From: Hydrocarboniphaga sp965279055
GTDB taxonomy: Bacteria; Pseudomonadota; Gammaproteobacteria; Nevskiales; Nevskiaceae
Reading direction: 5' to 3'
Length of the DNA: 64,000 bases
Assembly (NCBI RefSeq): GCF_965279055.1
Contig: NZ_OZ257125.1
Span: 4,898,001-4,962,000 of the forward strand
Shown here: piece by piece, positions 51,206-59,071 of the stretch
Layout: every line of letters starts with the position of its first letter
Position numbering within the stretch: position 1 is the first letter of the stretch
The notes under the pieces: generated by a model
What the model saw: only the letters and a program-made list of their open reading frames with translations
Told to the model about the DNA's origin: nothing
Database searches by the model: none
Position numbers and translations under genes: made by a program

Positions 51206-51868
51206 ATGTTCATGCAGAAGCCGGCCGTGCAGGCCTTCATCGCGCAGGCGCACAAGCGCACGCTGCCTCCCAAGCATACGGTCATTCATGCCGGGGACGA
51301 GCCCAAGTCGCTGTACCTGATCCTCGAGGGTTCGGTCAGCATCCTGCTCGAGGACGAGGATGGGCGCGAGATGGTGCTGGCCTACCTGAACACCGGCTCC
51401 TTCTTCGGCGAAATGTGCCTGTTTCCGGATCAGCCGCGGCGCTCGGCGATCGTGCGCACGCGCGTGCCGACCCTGGTCGCCGAAATCGGCTACCAGGCGT
51501 TTTCGACTTTCGTGCAGCAGAACCCGCAAATCATGTACGAAGTCGCCGGCCAGCTCGCGGCCCGCCTGCGCGACACCAGCCGGCGCCTCGGCGACCTGGC
51601 TTTTCTGGATGTCGCCGGCCGCCTTGCCCACGCGCTGCTGGAGCTGTGCCAGCAGCCCGACGCACAGCCGAATCCGCGCGGCACCATGGTCAAATGCAGT
51701 CGCCAGGAGCTGGCGCGCATCATCGGCTGCTCGCGCGAAATGGCCGGCCGCGTGCTGAAGAAGCTGGAGGAGGACGGCATGCTGCAAGCCCAGGGCCGCA
51801 GCATCCTGGTGCTCGGCGTCCAGCACAAGGGCAAGGAAAACATCGGCCGGGCCGGCGAGCGCAGCTAG
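51206..51868 (+). CDS. crp: cAMP receptor protein family regulator (Crp/Vfr)
   Basis: 220 residues from MFMQKPAVQAFIAQAHKRTLP. cNMP-binding beta roll (LYLILEGSVSILLEDEDGREMVLAYLNTGSFFGEMCLF with PRRSAIVRT as the phosphate-binding cassette), long C-helix, and HTH CSRQELARIIGCSREMAGRVLKKLEEDGML, whose recognition helix keeps the Arg-Glu...Arg contacts of CRP. Closest by feel to Vfr of pseudomonads. GGGGGTGGGG ribosome region. Ends 16 bases from convergent trpC. The start at 51104 is rejected. Confidence 0.92.
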   Translation: MFMQKPAVQAFIAQAHKRTLPPKHTVIHAGDEPKSLYLILEGSVSILLEDEDGREMVLAYLNTGSFFGEMCLFPDQPRRSAIVRTRVPTLVAEIGYQAFSTFVQQNPQIMYEVAGQLAARLRDTSRRLGDLAFLDVAGRLAHALLELCQQPDAQPNPRGTMVKCSRQELARIIGCSREMAGRVLKKLEEDGMLQAQGRSILVLGVQHKGKENIGRAGERS

Positions 51869-51884
51869 CGCCGGTCGTCGCGCC

Positions 51885-52679
51885 TCAGCCGATCAGCGCC
51901 TGCAGCGCCGCGGCCGGGCTCGGCTGGCGCATCAGCGACTCACCGACCAGGAAGCGACGCACGCCGGCGGCGAGCATGCGCTGTACGTCCGCGCTCGCGG
52001 CGATGCCGCTTTCGGTGACCACTTCGGCACCGGCCGGCAGCTGGTCCAGCAGATCCAGCGTAGTGTCCAGGCTGGTGGCGAAGCTGCGCAGGTTGCGGTT
52101 GTTGATGCCCAGCAGATAGTCGTCGCCGAGTTGCGCGTCGAGCACCTGCTGCAGTTCGGCGCCGTCGTGAATCTCCACCAGCACGTCGAGGCCGAGTTCA
52201 CGCGAACAGGTGTGCAATTCGCGCAGGCGCTGCGTGCTCAGCGCGGCCGCGATCAGCAGCACGCAGTCGGCACCGATCGCGCGCGCCTGCACGATCTGGA
52301 TTTCGTCGATCAGGAAATCCTTGCGGATCACCGGCAGCGAGCAGGCGCGGCGCGCGGCGACCAGATACTCGTCGCCGCCCTGAAAGAAATCGCGGTCGGT
52401 CAGTACCGACAGGCAAGCCGCACCGCCCTGCTCGTACTCCAGCGCCAGCCAGGCCGCGTCGAAATCGGCGCGGATCAGACCTTTGCTCGGCGAGGCGCGC
52501 TTGATCTCGGCGATCACCGCGGGGCCGGCGACCGCGGCGCGGCGCAGTGCCGCGGAAAAGCCGCGCAGCGGATCCTGAGCCAGCGCCAGCGTGCGCAGCT
52601 GATCGATCGTCGTGGTCTTGCGCAGCTCGGCGATTTCTTCGCGCTTGCGTGCCAGGATGGTGTCGAGGATGTCGCTCAT
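51885..52679 (-). CDS. trpC: indole-3-glycerol phosphate synthase
   Basis: 264 residues. Closes the indole ring from CdRP in tryptophan synthesis. Single-domain TIM barrel, not fused to TrpF. Motifs: AEIKRASPSKGLIR, YEQGGAACLSVLTDRDFFQG, PVIRKDFLIDEIQI, LGINNRNLRSF and VTESGI. Its ATG overlaps the trpD stop (ATGA), so translation is coupled. Last gene of trpE-G-D-C. Confidence 0.97.
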   Translation of the reverse strand: MSDILDTILARKREEIAELRKTTTIDQLRTLALAQDPLRGFSAALRRAAVAGPAVIAEIKRASPSKGLIRADFDAAWLALEYEQGGAACLSVLTDRDFFQGGDEYLVAARRACSLPVIRKDFLIDEIQIVQARAIGADCVLLIAAALSTQRLRELHTCSRELGLDVLVEIHDGAELQQVLDAQLGDDYLLGINNRNLRSFATSLDTTLDLLDQLPAGAEVVTESGIAASADVQRMLAAGVRRFLVGESLMRQPSPAAALQALIG

Positions 52680-53716
52680 GCCTTGATATCTCCGAGACGG
52701 CGCGAAACGCGCACGTAGTCGTCGAGCTTGGCGCGTGCCGCGCCGCTGCGGATGGCGGCGCGCGCGCGCGCCAGGCCGTCGGCGATGTCGCGGGCGACAC
52801 CGGCTGCATACAGCGCGGCGCCGGCATTGAGCGCGACGATGTCGCGCGCCGGGCCGGGCTGATCGCCCAAGGCTTCGAGTAATCGCGTCTTCGATTCTTC
52901 TGCATTGTCGACACGCAGGTTGCGCGTCGCCGACATCGCGATGCCGAAGTCTTCCGGATGGATTTCGTATTCGCGCACCAGGCCGTCGCGCAGCTCGCCG
53001 ACCTTGGTCGCGGCACCGAGTGAAATCTCGTCGAGACCGTCGCTGCCCCAGACCACCAGCGCGCGCTCGCTGCCGAGTTTCTGCAGCGCGCGCACCTGGA
53101 TACCGACCAGGTCGACGTGGAATACGCCCATCAAAATATTCGGCGCGTCCGCCGGATTGGTCAGCGGGCCGAGGATGTTGAAGATCGTGCGCGCGCCGAG
53201 TTCCTTGCGCACCGGCGCGACCACCTTCATCGCCGGGTGATGCTTGGGCGCGAACATGAAGCCGAAGCCGACTTCCTTCAGGCAGGCCGCAACCTGCTCG
53301 GGCTCCAGCTCGATTGCCGCGCCTAAGGCTTCGAGCACGTCGGCGGCGCCGCTCTTCGACGACACGCCGCGATTGCCGTGCTTGGCGACGCGCGCGCCGG
53401 CCGCCGCCGCGGTGAAGCTCGCCGCGGTGGAGATGTTGAACGTGTGCGCGCCGTCGCCGCCGGTGCCGACCACGTCGACGAAATGCGGGTCTGGCGGCAA
53501 CACCACCTTGCGCGAGAACTCGCGCAGCACGCTGGCCGCGGCGGCGATTTCGCCGATGGTTTCCTTCTTCACGCGCAGGCCGGTCAGCAGCGCCGCGACC
53601 ATCAGCGGCGAGACCTCGCCGCGCATGATCTGGCGCATCAGGTCGATCATTTCATCGTGAAAAATCTCGCGATGCTCGATGGTGCGCGTCAGCGCCTGCT
53701 GCGGCGTGATGCTCAT
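52676..53716 (-). CDS. trpD: anthranilate phosphoribosyltransferase
   Basis: 346 residues. Joins anthranilate and PRPP. Signatures: DVVGTGGDGAHTFNISTAASF (PRPP site), KHGNRGVSSKSGAADVLEALG and HHPAMKVVAPVRKELGARTIFNILGPLTNPA. Overlaps trpG upstream and trpC downstream by ATGA junctions. Confidence 0.97.
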   Translation of the reverse strand: MSITPQQALTRTIEHREIFHDEMIDLMRQIMRGEVSPLMVAALLTGLRVKKETIGEIAAAASVLREFSRKVVLPPDPHFVDVVGTGGDGAHTFNISTAASFTAAAAGARVAKHGNRGVSSKSGAADVLEALGAAIELEPEQVAACLKEVGFGFMFAPKHHPAMKVVAPVRKELGARTIFNILGPLTNPADAPNILMGVFHVDLVGIQVRALQKLGSERALVVWGSDGLDEISLGAATKVGELRDGLVREYEIHPEDFGIAMSATRNLRVDNAEESKTRLLEALGDQPGPARDIVALNAGAALYAAGVARDIADGLARARAAIRSGAARAKLDDYVRVSRRLGDIKA

Positions 53717-54303
53717 CGGCTGTGCTCCACGAAATTCTTCAGCAGCGCATGACCGTGCTCGGTCAGGATCGACTCGGGATGAAACTGCACGCCCTCGATT
53801 GCCAGCGTTTTATGACGCAGGCCCATGACCTCGTCACGCGTACCGTCGGCGTGTTCGGTCCAGGCGGTGACTTCCAGCTCCGCCGGGAACGTGCCCTGCT
53901 CGACGATCAGCGAGTGATAGCGCGTCGCCGTGTACGGCGACGGCAGATCGCGAAATACACCGACACCCTGGTGATGCACCAGGCTGGTCTTGCCGTGCAT
54001 CACCGCGCGTGCGCGGCGCACGTCGCCGCCAAAAGCCTGGCCGATAGCCTGATGGCCCAGGCACACGCCGAGTATCGGAAAGCGGCCGGTCTTGCCGAGC
54101 TTGTCGATCAGCTCCAGGCAGATGCCGGCCTCGTTCGGCGTGCATGGCCCCGGCGACAGCACGATCTGGCTGGGCTTGAGCGCGGCGACCTCGTCGACCG
54201 TGATCGCATCGTTGCGGTGCACCTGCACCTCGACGCCGAGCTCGCCGAAATACTGGACGAGGTTGTAGGTGAAGGAATCGTAGTTGTCGATCATCAGCAG
54301 CAT
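53713..54303 (-). CDS. trpG: anthranilate synthase component II (glutamine amidotransferase)
   Basis: 196 residues. Supplies ammonia from glutamine to TrpE. Class I amidotransferase triad: Cys81 in GVCLGHQAIGQ, and His-x-Glu in VQFHPESILTEHG. Oxyanion loop SPGPCTPNEAG. Could also serve folate synthesis (PabA), since no separate pabA is in view. 19 bases after trpE and ATGA-coupled to trpD. Confidence 0.96.
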   Translation of the reverse strand: MLLMIDNYDSFTYNLVQYFGELGVEVQVHRNDAITVDEVAALKPSQIVLSPGPCTPNEAGICLELIDKLGKTGRFPILGVCLGHQAIGQAFGGDVRRARAVMHGKTSLVHHQGVGVFRDLPSPYTATRYHSLIVEQGTFPAELEVTAWTEHADGTRDEVMGLRHKTLAIEGVQFHPESILTEHGHALLKNFVEHSR

Positions 54304-54322
54304 GGCGTTCTTCCGATTCCGT

Positions 54323-55762
54323 TCACGAGGCCTGCGCGGCGGCTTTCATCATCGCCCGCGCCTTGTTCATGGTCTCGTCCCATTCGGATTGCGGCACCGA
54401 GTCGGCGACGATGCCGGCGCCGGCCTGTACGTGCACCAGGCCGTCCTTGATCACCGCGGTGCGTATCGCGATCGCGGTGTCCATATTGCCGTCCCAGCCC
54501 AGATAACCGACGGCGCCGCCGTAGATGCCGCGTTTCACCGGCTCGACTTCGTCGATGATTTCCATCGCGCGCACTTTCGGCGCGCCGGACAAGGTGCCGG
54601 CCGGGAAGGTCGCCGCGAGCGCATGCAGCGCGTCGAGGCCCGGCTTCAACTTTCCGGTGACGTTGCTGACGATGTGCATCACGTGGCTGTAGCGCTCGAT
54701 CGCCATTTTCTCGGTGACCTTGACGCTGCCGGTGGACGCGACGCGGCCGACATCGTTGCGGCCGAGATCGATCAGCATCAGGTGTTCGGCGAGTTCCTTG
54801 TCGTCGGCGAGCAGCTCGGTTTCGAGTTGCTGGTCTTCGACGATCGTCGCGCCGCGTTTGCGCGTGCCGGCGATCGGCCGCACGGTGACATCACCGTCCT
54901 CGACGCGCACCAGGATTTCCGGCGAGGAGCCGACGACGTGGTGATCGCCCAGGTCCATGCAGTAAAGATACGGCGACGGATTAAGGCGTCGGATCGCCCG
55001 ATACAGCGCGATCGGCTCGGCCGCGAACGGCGCGGACAGGCGCTGCGACGGCACCACCTGCATGCAGTCGCCGGCGGCGATGTAGTTCTGCACGCGCTGT
55101 ACCGCTTGCTTGAACTTGGCTTCGCCGAAGCAGGATGTGAAATCGAGTTCCCGCGCATTCGTCGGCAGCGGTGCGCGCGAGACTTCGGTTTTCGCGTTGA
55201 GCTGCGCTTCGATTTCGTCGAGGCGCAGGCGCGCGCGCGCCTGGTCGGCCGCGTCGTCGGCGAGCGCGTGGGTGATGATCGTCAGGATCGCGCGCTGGTT
55301 GTCGAAAGCGACCAGCTCGTCGGCGAGCATCAGCAGGATGTCCGGCGTGCCGACGGTGTCGGCCGGCTGCGTCGCCGCCAGCCGCGGCTCGAAGTAGCGC
55401 ACGCAGTCGTAGCCGAAATAGCCGACCAGACCGCCGGAAAAGCGCGGCAGCGCGGCGTCGGGTTGAACGTGGCGGCGCGCGGCGTAGGCGCGGATCCACT
55501 CCATCGGATTGGTCGCGCTCGCTTTCTCGATCACATGGCCATCGCGGCTCAGCGTGATCGCATCGCCGCTGACCCGCAGCACTTCGCGCGACGGCAGGCC
55601 GATGAAGGAATAGCGGCCCCAGCGTTCGCCGCCGACCATCGATTCGAGCAGGAAAGAGTAGGGCGCGGCGGCGAGCTTCAGATAGGCGCCGACCGGCGTG
55701 TCGAGGTCGGCGGAGAGTTCGCGCGTCAGCGCAACATGCGTGTACGGAGTCGCAGAAGTCAT
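54323..55762 (-). CDS. trpE: anthranilate synthase component I
   Basis: 479 residues. Converts chorismate to anthranilate with TrpG. The feedback site LLESMVGGERWGRYSFIG is intact at 38-55, so tryptophan inhibition is expected. Catalytic domain: AGTRKRGATIVEDQQLETELLADDKELAEHLMLIDLGRNDVGRV, HIVSNVTGKL, TFPAGTLSGAPKVRAMEIID. Preceded by a leader peptide gene and three hairpins that look like a trp attenuator. Confidence 0.97.
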   Translation of the reverse strand: MTSATPYTHVALTRELSADLDTPVGAYLKLAAAPYSFLLESMVGGERWGRYSFIGLPSREVLRVSGDAITLSRDGHVIEKASATNPMEWIRAYAARRHVQPDAALPRFSGGLVGYFGYDCVRYFEPRLAATQPADTVGTPDILLMLADELVAFDNQRAILTIITHALADDAADQARARLRLDEIEAQLNAKTEVSRAPLPTNARELDFTSCFGEAKFKQAVQRVQNYIAAGDCMQVVPSQRLSAPFAAEPIALYRAIRRLNPSPYLYCMDLGDHHVVGSSPEILVRVEDGDVTVRPIAGTRKRGATIVEDQQLETELLADDKELAEHLMLIDLGRNDVGRVASTGSVKVTEKMAIERYSHVMHIVSNVTGKLKPGLDALHALAATFPAGTLSGAPKVRAMEIIDEVEPVKRGIYGGAVGYLGWDGNMDTAIAIRTAVIKDGLVHVQAGAGIVADSVPQSEWDETMNKARAMMKAAAQAS

Positions 55763-55798
55763 GAGTTCGGCTTTAAGTGGATCGTGCAGCGGGAGAGT

Positions 55799-55870
55799 GC
55801 GCGGACCTTGGTCCGCGCCGGGCGCTGGTCAGCGCCATCGCCACCACAGGCGCGGGCAGGCTGCCCGCGC
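55799..55870 (-). promoter_or_regulatory. trp attenuator hairpins
   Basis: Three perfect hairpins in the trpE leader, in transcript order: 55870-55850 (GCGCGGGCAG / CTGCCCGCGC), 55836-55821 (GGCGCTG / CAGCGCC, containing the trpL stop) and 55818-55799 (GCGCGGACC / GGTCCGCGC). The 3' arm of the middle one (GCGCC) can instead pair with GGCGC at the start of the last, the usual anti-terminator choice. Odd: no U run follows the last hairpin (ACTCTCCCGC). Confidence 0.75.
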
Positions 55871-55906
55871 GATCGACTCCCGAAACTGCATCTGCGTGTT
55901 GTTCAT
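55829..55906 (-). CDS. trpL: trp operon leader peptide TrpL
   Basis: 25 codons, MNNTQMQFRE...ACPRLWWRWR: three Trp codons among the last five, just before the attenuator hairpins. Ribosome stalling there when Trp-tRNA is scarce would favour trpE expression. TATAGT overlaps the stop codon of the upstream MFS gene and ends about nine bases before the ATG; if it is the -10 box, the peptide would be nearly leaderless. Shine-Dalgarno not evident. Confidence 0.85.
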   Translation of the reverse strand: MNNTQMQFRESIARAACPRLWWRWR

Positions 55907-55914
55907 CGGCGGAA

Positions 55915-56934
55915 CTATACACCGCCGCCGCTGCGGCTCGCAGCCGAGCGGCGGCTGCCGAATTCGGTGGCGAAATACAGCAGTGCCGCGAGCGCGAACG
56001 CCAGGCCCACCACGCAGACGCCGTTCCAGCCGTGCCGCGCCCAGGCCCATCCGGCCAACGCCGAGCCGACCGCGCCGCCGGCGAAGAACAGCGACATGTA
56101 CAGGGCATTGAGGCGGCTGCGGATCGCGTCGCCGAGCGCATACAGGCTGCGCTGGCCGAGCACCAGGTTCAGCGACACGCCGACGTCGAGCAGCAGCGCG
56201 GCGATCAGCAGCAGGCTCACCGACGTGGTCGCCGCGCCGATCGCGGCGATGACGAAGGCCAGCGCCGCCAGGGCCAGAGCCGCGCCGGTCGCCGGCCGGG
56301 TCAGGCCGCGATCGGCAAGACGTCCGGCGAAAGGTGCGCACAAGGCGCCGGCCGCGCCGGCCAGCGCGAACGCGGCGATACCGCTCTGCGAATAGCCGAA
56401 AGCCGGTGACGCCAGCAGCAGTGCGATCGCGCTCCAGAACAGGCTGAAGGCGCCGAACATCGCCGCGTGATAAGCCGAGCGCCGGCGCAGCAGCGGCGTG
56501 TCGCGAAACAGCTCGTACAGCGAATGCAGCAGCTGCGGATAGCGCATCGTCGCGCTCGGATGCCGCGCCGGCAGCGCGCGCCGCAACACCAGCGCCAGCA
56601 CGACCATCAGCAAGGCGGACGCCGCGTAGATCGCGCGCCAGCCGAACAGGTGCGCGGTCATGCTGGCCACCGGCCGTGCCAGCAGGATGCCGGCGAGCAG
56701 GCGGCGGTTTTCCAGCCGGTCACCCAGCGGCACGATCAGCAACAGGCCGAGGCCGTAGCCGATCTGGGTCAGCGTGACGACCAGGCTGATGGTCTCGGCC
56801 GGCAGCCCGAGTTCGGGGCCGATCAGGCCGATCAGCGGCTGGCCGTAGTACAGGTTGGCGACGATCAGGCCGCAGCCGACCGCGAACAGCGTGGTCAGCG
56901 CCGGGCCCATTGCCGGCGCGTGTGTATCGGTCAT
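55915..56934 (-). CDS. MFS transporter with internal in-frame deletion
   Basis: 339 residues; relatives of this group (YgaY-like) have about 390-405. N-terminal VGCGLIVANLYYGQPLIGLIGPELGL and TLTQIGYGLGLLLIVPLGDRLENRRLL match the family, but the next residues are AGILLARPVASMTAHLFGWRAIY, which normally come some 65-70 residues later. The loss would remove helices 3-4 and part of 5; the rest is open and normal. Possibly non-functional. Its ATG overlaps the rpe stop (TGATG). Confidence 0.85.
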   Translation of the reverse strand: MTDTHAPAMGPALTTLFAVGCGLIVANLYYGQPLIGLIGPELGLPAETISLVVTLTQIGYGLGLLLIVPLGDRLENRRLLAGILLARPVASMTAHLFGWRAIYAASALLMVVLALVLRRALPARHPSATMRYPQLLHSLYELFRDTPLLRRRSAYHAAMFGAFSLFWSAIALLLASPAFGYSQSGIAAFALAGAAGALCAPFAGRLADRGLTRPATGAALALAALAFVIAAIGAATTSVSLLLIAALLLDVGVSLNLVLGQRSLYALGDAIRSRLNALYMSLFFAGGAVGSALAGWAWARHGWNGVCVVGLAFALAALLYFATEFGSRRSAASRSGGGV

Positions 56935-57614
56935 CAGCCGACGCTGCGCGCGATCTGCTCGTGCATAGCCTTGATCGTCGCGGCGTAGTCGCTCGTGCCG
57001 AAAATCGCCGAGCCGGCGACGAAGGTGTCGGCGCCGGCGGCGGCGATTTCACCGATGTTGTCGATCTTGACGCCGCCATCGATTTCCAGACGGATGTCGC
57101 GTCCGCTCTTGTCGATCAGCGCGCGCGCCTGGCGCAGCTTGACCAGCGCGCTGGGCAGAAAGCTCTGGCCGCCGAAGCCGGGGTTGACCGACATCAGCAG
57201 GATGATGTCGATCTTGTCCATCACGTATTCGAGGCAGTCCAGCGAGGTCGCCGGGTTGAACACCAGGCCGGTCTGGCAGCCGGCGTCGCGGATCGCCTGC
57301 AGGCTGCGGTCGATATGGCGCGTCGCTTCGGGATGGAAGGTGATCGAGCTGGCGCCGGCCTTGGCGAAGCCCTGGGCCAGCGCGTCGACCGGCTCGATCA
57401 TCAGATGGACGTCGATATGCGCCTTGATGCCGTACTTGCGCAGGCCCTCGCAGAACATCGGGCCCATGGTCAGATTGGGCACGTAGTGGTTGTCCATCAC
57501 GTCGAAATGCACCCAGTCGGCGCCGGCGGCCAGCACCTTGGCGGTGTCCTCGCCCAGCCGCGCGAAGTCAGCGGACAGGATCGAGGGAGCAATGACGGGC
57601 TTTTGACGTGACAT
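56934..57614 (-). CDS. rpe: ribulose-phosphate 3-epimerase
   Basis: 226 residues, TIM barrel interconverting ribulose 5-phosphate and xylulose 5-phosphate. Signatures: IAPSILSADFARLGE, WVHFDVMDNHYVPNLTMGP, IDVHLMIEPVD, MSVNPGFGGQSF and LEIDGGVKIDNI. rpe upstream of trpE is usual in proteobacteria (often with gph, absent here). TGATG overlap with the MFS gene. Works with tkt in the pentose phosphate cycle. Confidence 0.96.
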   Translation of the reverse strand: MSRQKPVIAPSILSADFARLGEDTAKVLAAGADWVHFDVMDNHYVPNLTMGPMFCEGLRKYGIKAHIDVHLMIEPVDALAQGFAKAGASSITFHPEATRHIDRSLQAIRDAGCQTGLVFNPATSLDCLEYVMDKIDIILLMSVNPGFGGQSFLPSALVKLRQARALIDKSGRDIRLEIDGGVKIDNIGEIAAAGADTFVAGSAIFGTSDYAATIKAMHEQIARSVG

Positions 57615-57667
57615 GGGACACCACCGGCTGGAAAGCGCCCGCGATTATCCCAGAAAAGCCGGCTTCG

Positions 57668-57751
57668 CTAGGCCGGGAAGCTCGCCAGCACGCTGCACAG
57701 CGACAACGCGAACGTCAGCGTGTGGGTGCGGGTCAGGTAGTAGAGCGCCAT
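57668..57751 (-). CDS. possible 27-residue hydrophobic peptide
   Basis: MALYYLTRTHTLTFALSLCSVLASFPA, one potential membrane helix, with GAGG seven bases before the ATG. It lies between the Anbu gene and rpe on the same strand. Short length and lack of known relatives make it speculative. Confidence 0.3.
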   Translation of the reverse strand: MALYYLTRTHTLTFALSLCSVLASFPA

Positions 57752-57884
57752 GGCGGGCCTCGCTGCATTCGTCGGATAACCGAACGCTAGGCGCTGGCGG
57801 TGAATTCCGGCTGAAGCGACCCGGGTTTCACCCGGGCTACATGAAACCTGCCGCAGCCCCGTTGAGACCCCGGGGATAGCGCGA

Positions 57885-58646
57885 TCAGAGCATCGACCGC
57901 TGGTGCGGATTGGCTTCCCAGTCGAACTTGGGCAGTTCCTCGCGGAAGATCCGCTCCAGGTTCTCGCCCCAGGCCTTCTTCAGCGCCGCGTAGTAAGGCG
58001 TGTCGATGTCCAGGCGCAGCTTGTGGGTGATGCGCAGCGCGTCGCGCGCCAGGATCGCCACGTCCAGCGGCGGGCCGACTGTGAGGTTGGACTTCATCGT
58101 CGAGTCCAGCGACACCAGCGCGCAGCGCGTGGCCTCTTCCAGCGAGATGTGAGGGCGGATGATGCGGTCCAGGATCGGCTTGCCGTACTTGCTCTCGCCG
58201 ATCTGCAGATACGGCGTCTCCGGCGACACCGAAATGCAGTTGCCCTCGGGGTAGATCATGTACAGCGAGGGTTCCTCGCCGAGGATCTGGCCGCCGAGGA
58301 TCAACGTGGTGCGGAAGTCGACGTTGCTGTACTGGCCGTAGGCCGAGGACTCTTTCTGCGCGCGCACCGACAGGGTGCCCATGTACTCGGCGGCGTCGTA
58401 CATGTGGCGCACGTTGCGCAGCGACACCGGCGCGTCGGGCGAGTCCAGATCCCGGCGCAGGGTGTTGAGCACCCACTGCGTGGTCGCCAGGTTGCCGGCC
58501 GACAGCACCACGAACACGCGCTCGCCGGCGGTCTCGGAGATGTGCAGCTTGTTGTAGGTCCGCACATCGTCGACGCCGGCACTGGTGCGGGTGTCGGACG
58601 CAAACACGAGGCCGTCGTCCACTTTGATGGCGAGGCAATAGGTCAT
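57885..58646 (-). CDS. proteasome-type protease Anbu (HslV-like)
   Basis: 253 residues, MTYCLAIKVDDGLVFASDTRTSAGVDDVRTYNKLH. N-terminal nucleophile hydrolase: Thr2 would be the nucleophile after Met removal, with Asp18-type and Lys33-type partners in the usual positions. ILGGQILGEEPSLYMIYPEGNCISVSPETPYLQIGESKYGKPIL is characteristic of Anbu, the bacterial proteasome-like subunit. The genes that commonly accompany Anbu (transglutaminase-like, alpha-E and ATP-grasp) are not adjacent. Substrates unknown. Confidence 0.92.
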   Translation of the reverse strand: MTYCLAIKVDDGLVFASDTRTSAGVDDVRTYNKLHISETAGERVFVVLSAGNLATTQWVLNTLRRDLDSPDAPVSLRNVRHMYDAAEYMGTLSVRAQKESSAYGQYSNVDFRTTLILGGQILGEEPSLYMIYPEGNCISVSPETPYLQIGESKYGKPILDRIIRPHISLEEATRCALVSLDSTMKSNLTVGPPLDVAILARDALRITHKLRLDIDTPYYAALKKAWGENLERIFREELPKFDWEANPHQRSML

Positions 58647-58656
58647 GGAGTCTTCG

Positions 58657-58923
58657 GGAACCTCAGATTAAGTCCTGCACGTCCGCGCGGTGACCGAAAG
58701 GGGCGCAGTGCAAGGAACGACTGACGAAATGTACTGGACGTACGTGAGGAAGGAGAGACGCAGCAATGCGCCCCTTTCGGTCACCGCCCTTCGGGTTGCC
58801 CCGGAAATGTCGCCATGCGGCGTTGCGCGCTGCTTGCTTGGAATCACCAAGCCGCGCAGCCCGCGCCTGGCCTGGCGCCATTTCCGGGGCAACGCGGGCG
58901 CGCAGGACTTAATCAGAGGTTCC
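58657..58923. mobile_element. MITE-like element with nested inverted repeats
   Basis: 267 bases. Terminal arms 58657-58678 and 58902-58923 match in 21 of 22 positions (GGAACCTC...TTAAGTCCTGC). Inside are two more inverted pairs: 58689-58707 with 58767-58785 (19 exact) and 58795-58809 with 58879-58893 (15 exact). No transposase or good frame. No clear target-site duplication was seen. The gap 58647-59071 otherwise holds no gene. Confidence 0.7.
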
Positions 58924-59071
58924 TTGTAGAGGCTGGCAAGCTGAGCGCGCATTGGCGATCACAGTTTAGGGGTGGTGGGGAGCCACGTCACGGCTTATCT
59001 GTTCCGGGTCGTGCCGGCTCTGGTGCAATTCCTGAGCCACGCATGCAGACTCGCCCGAAAACGCCCAACCG

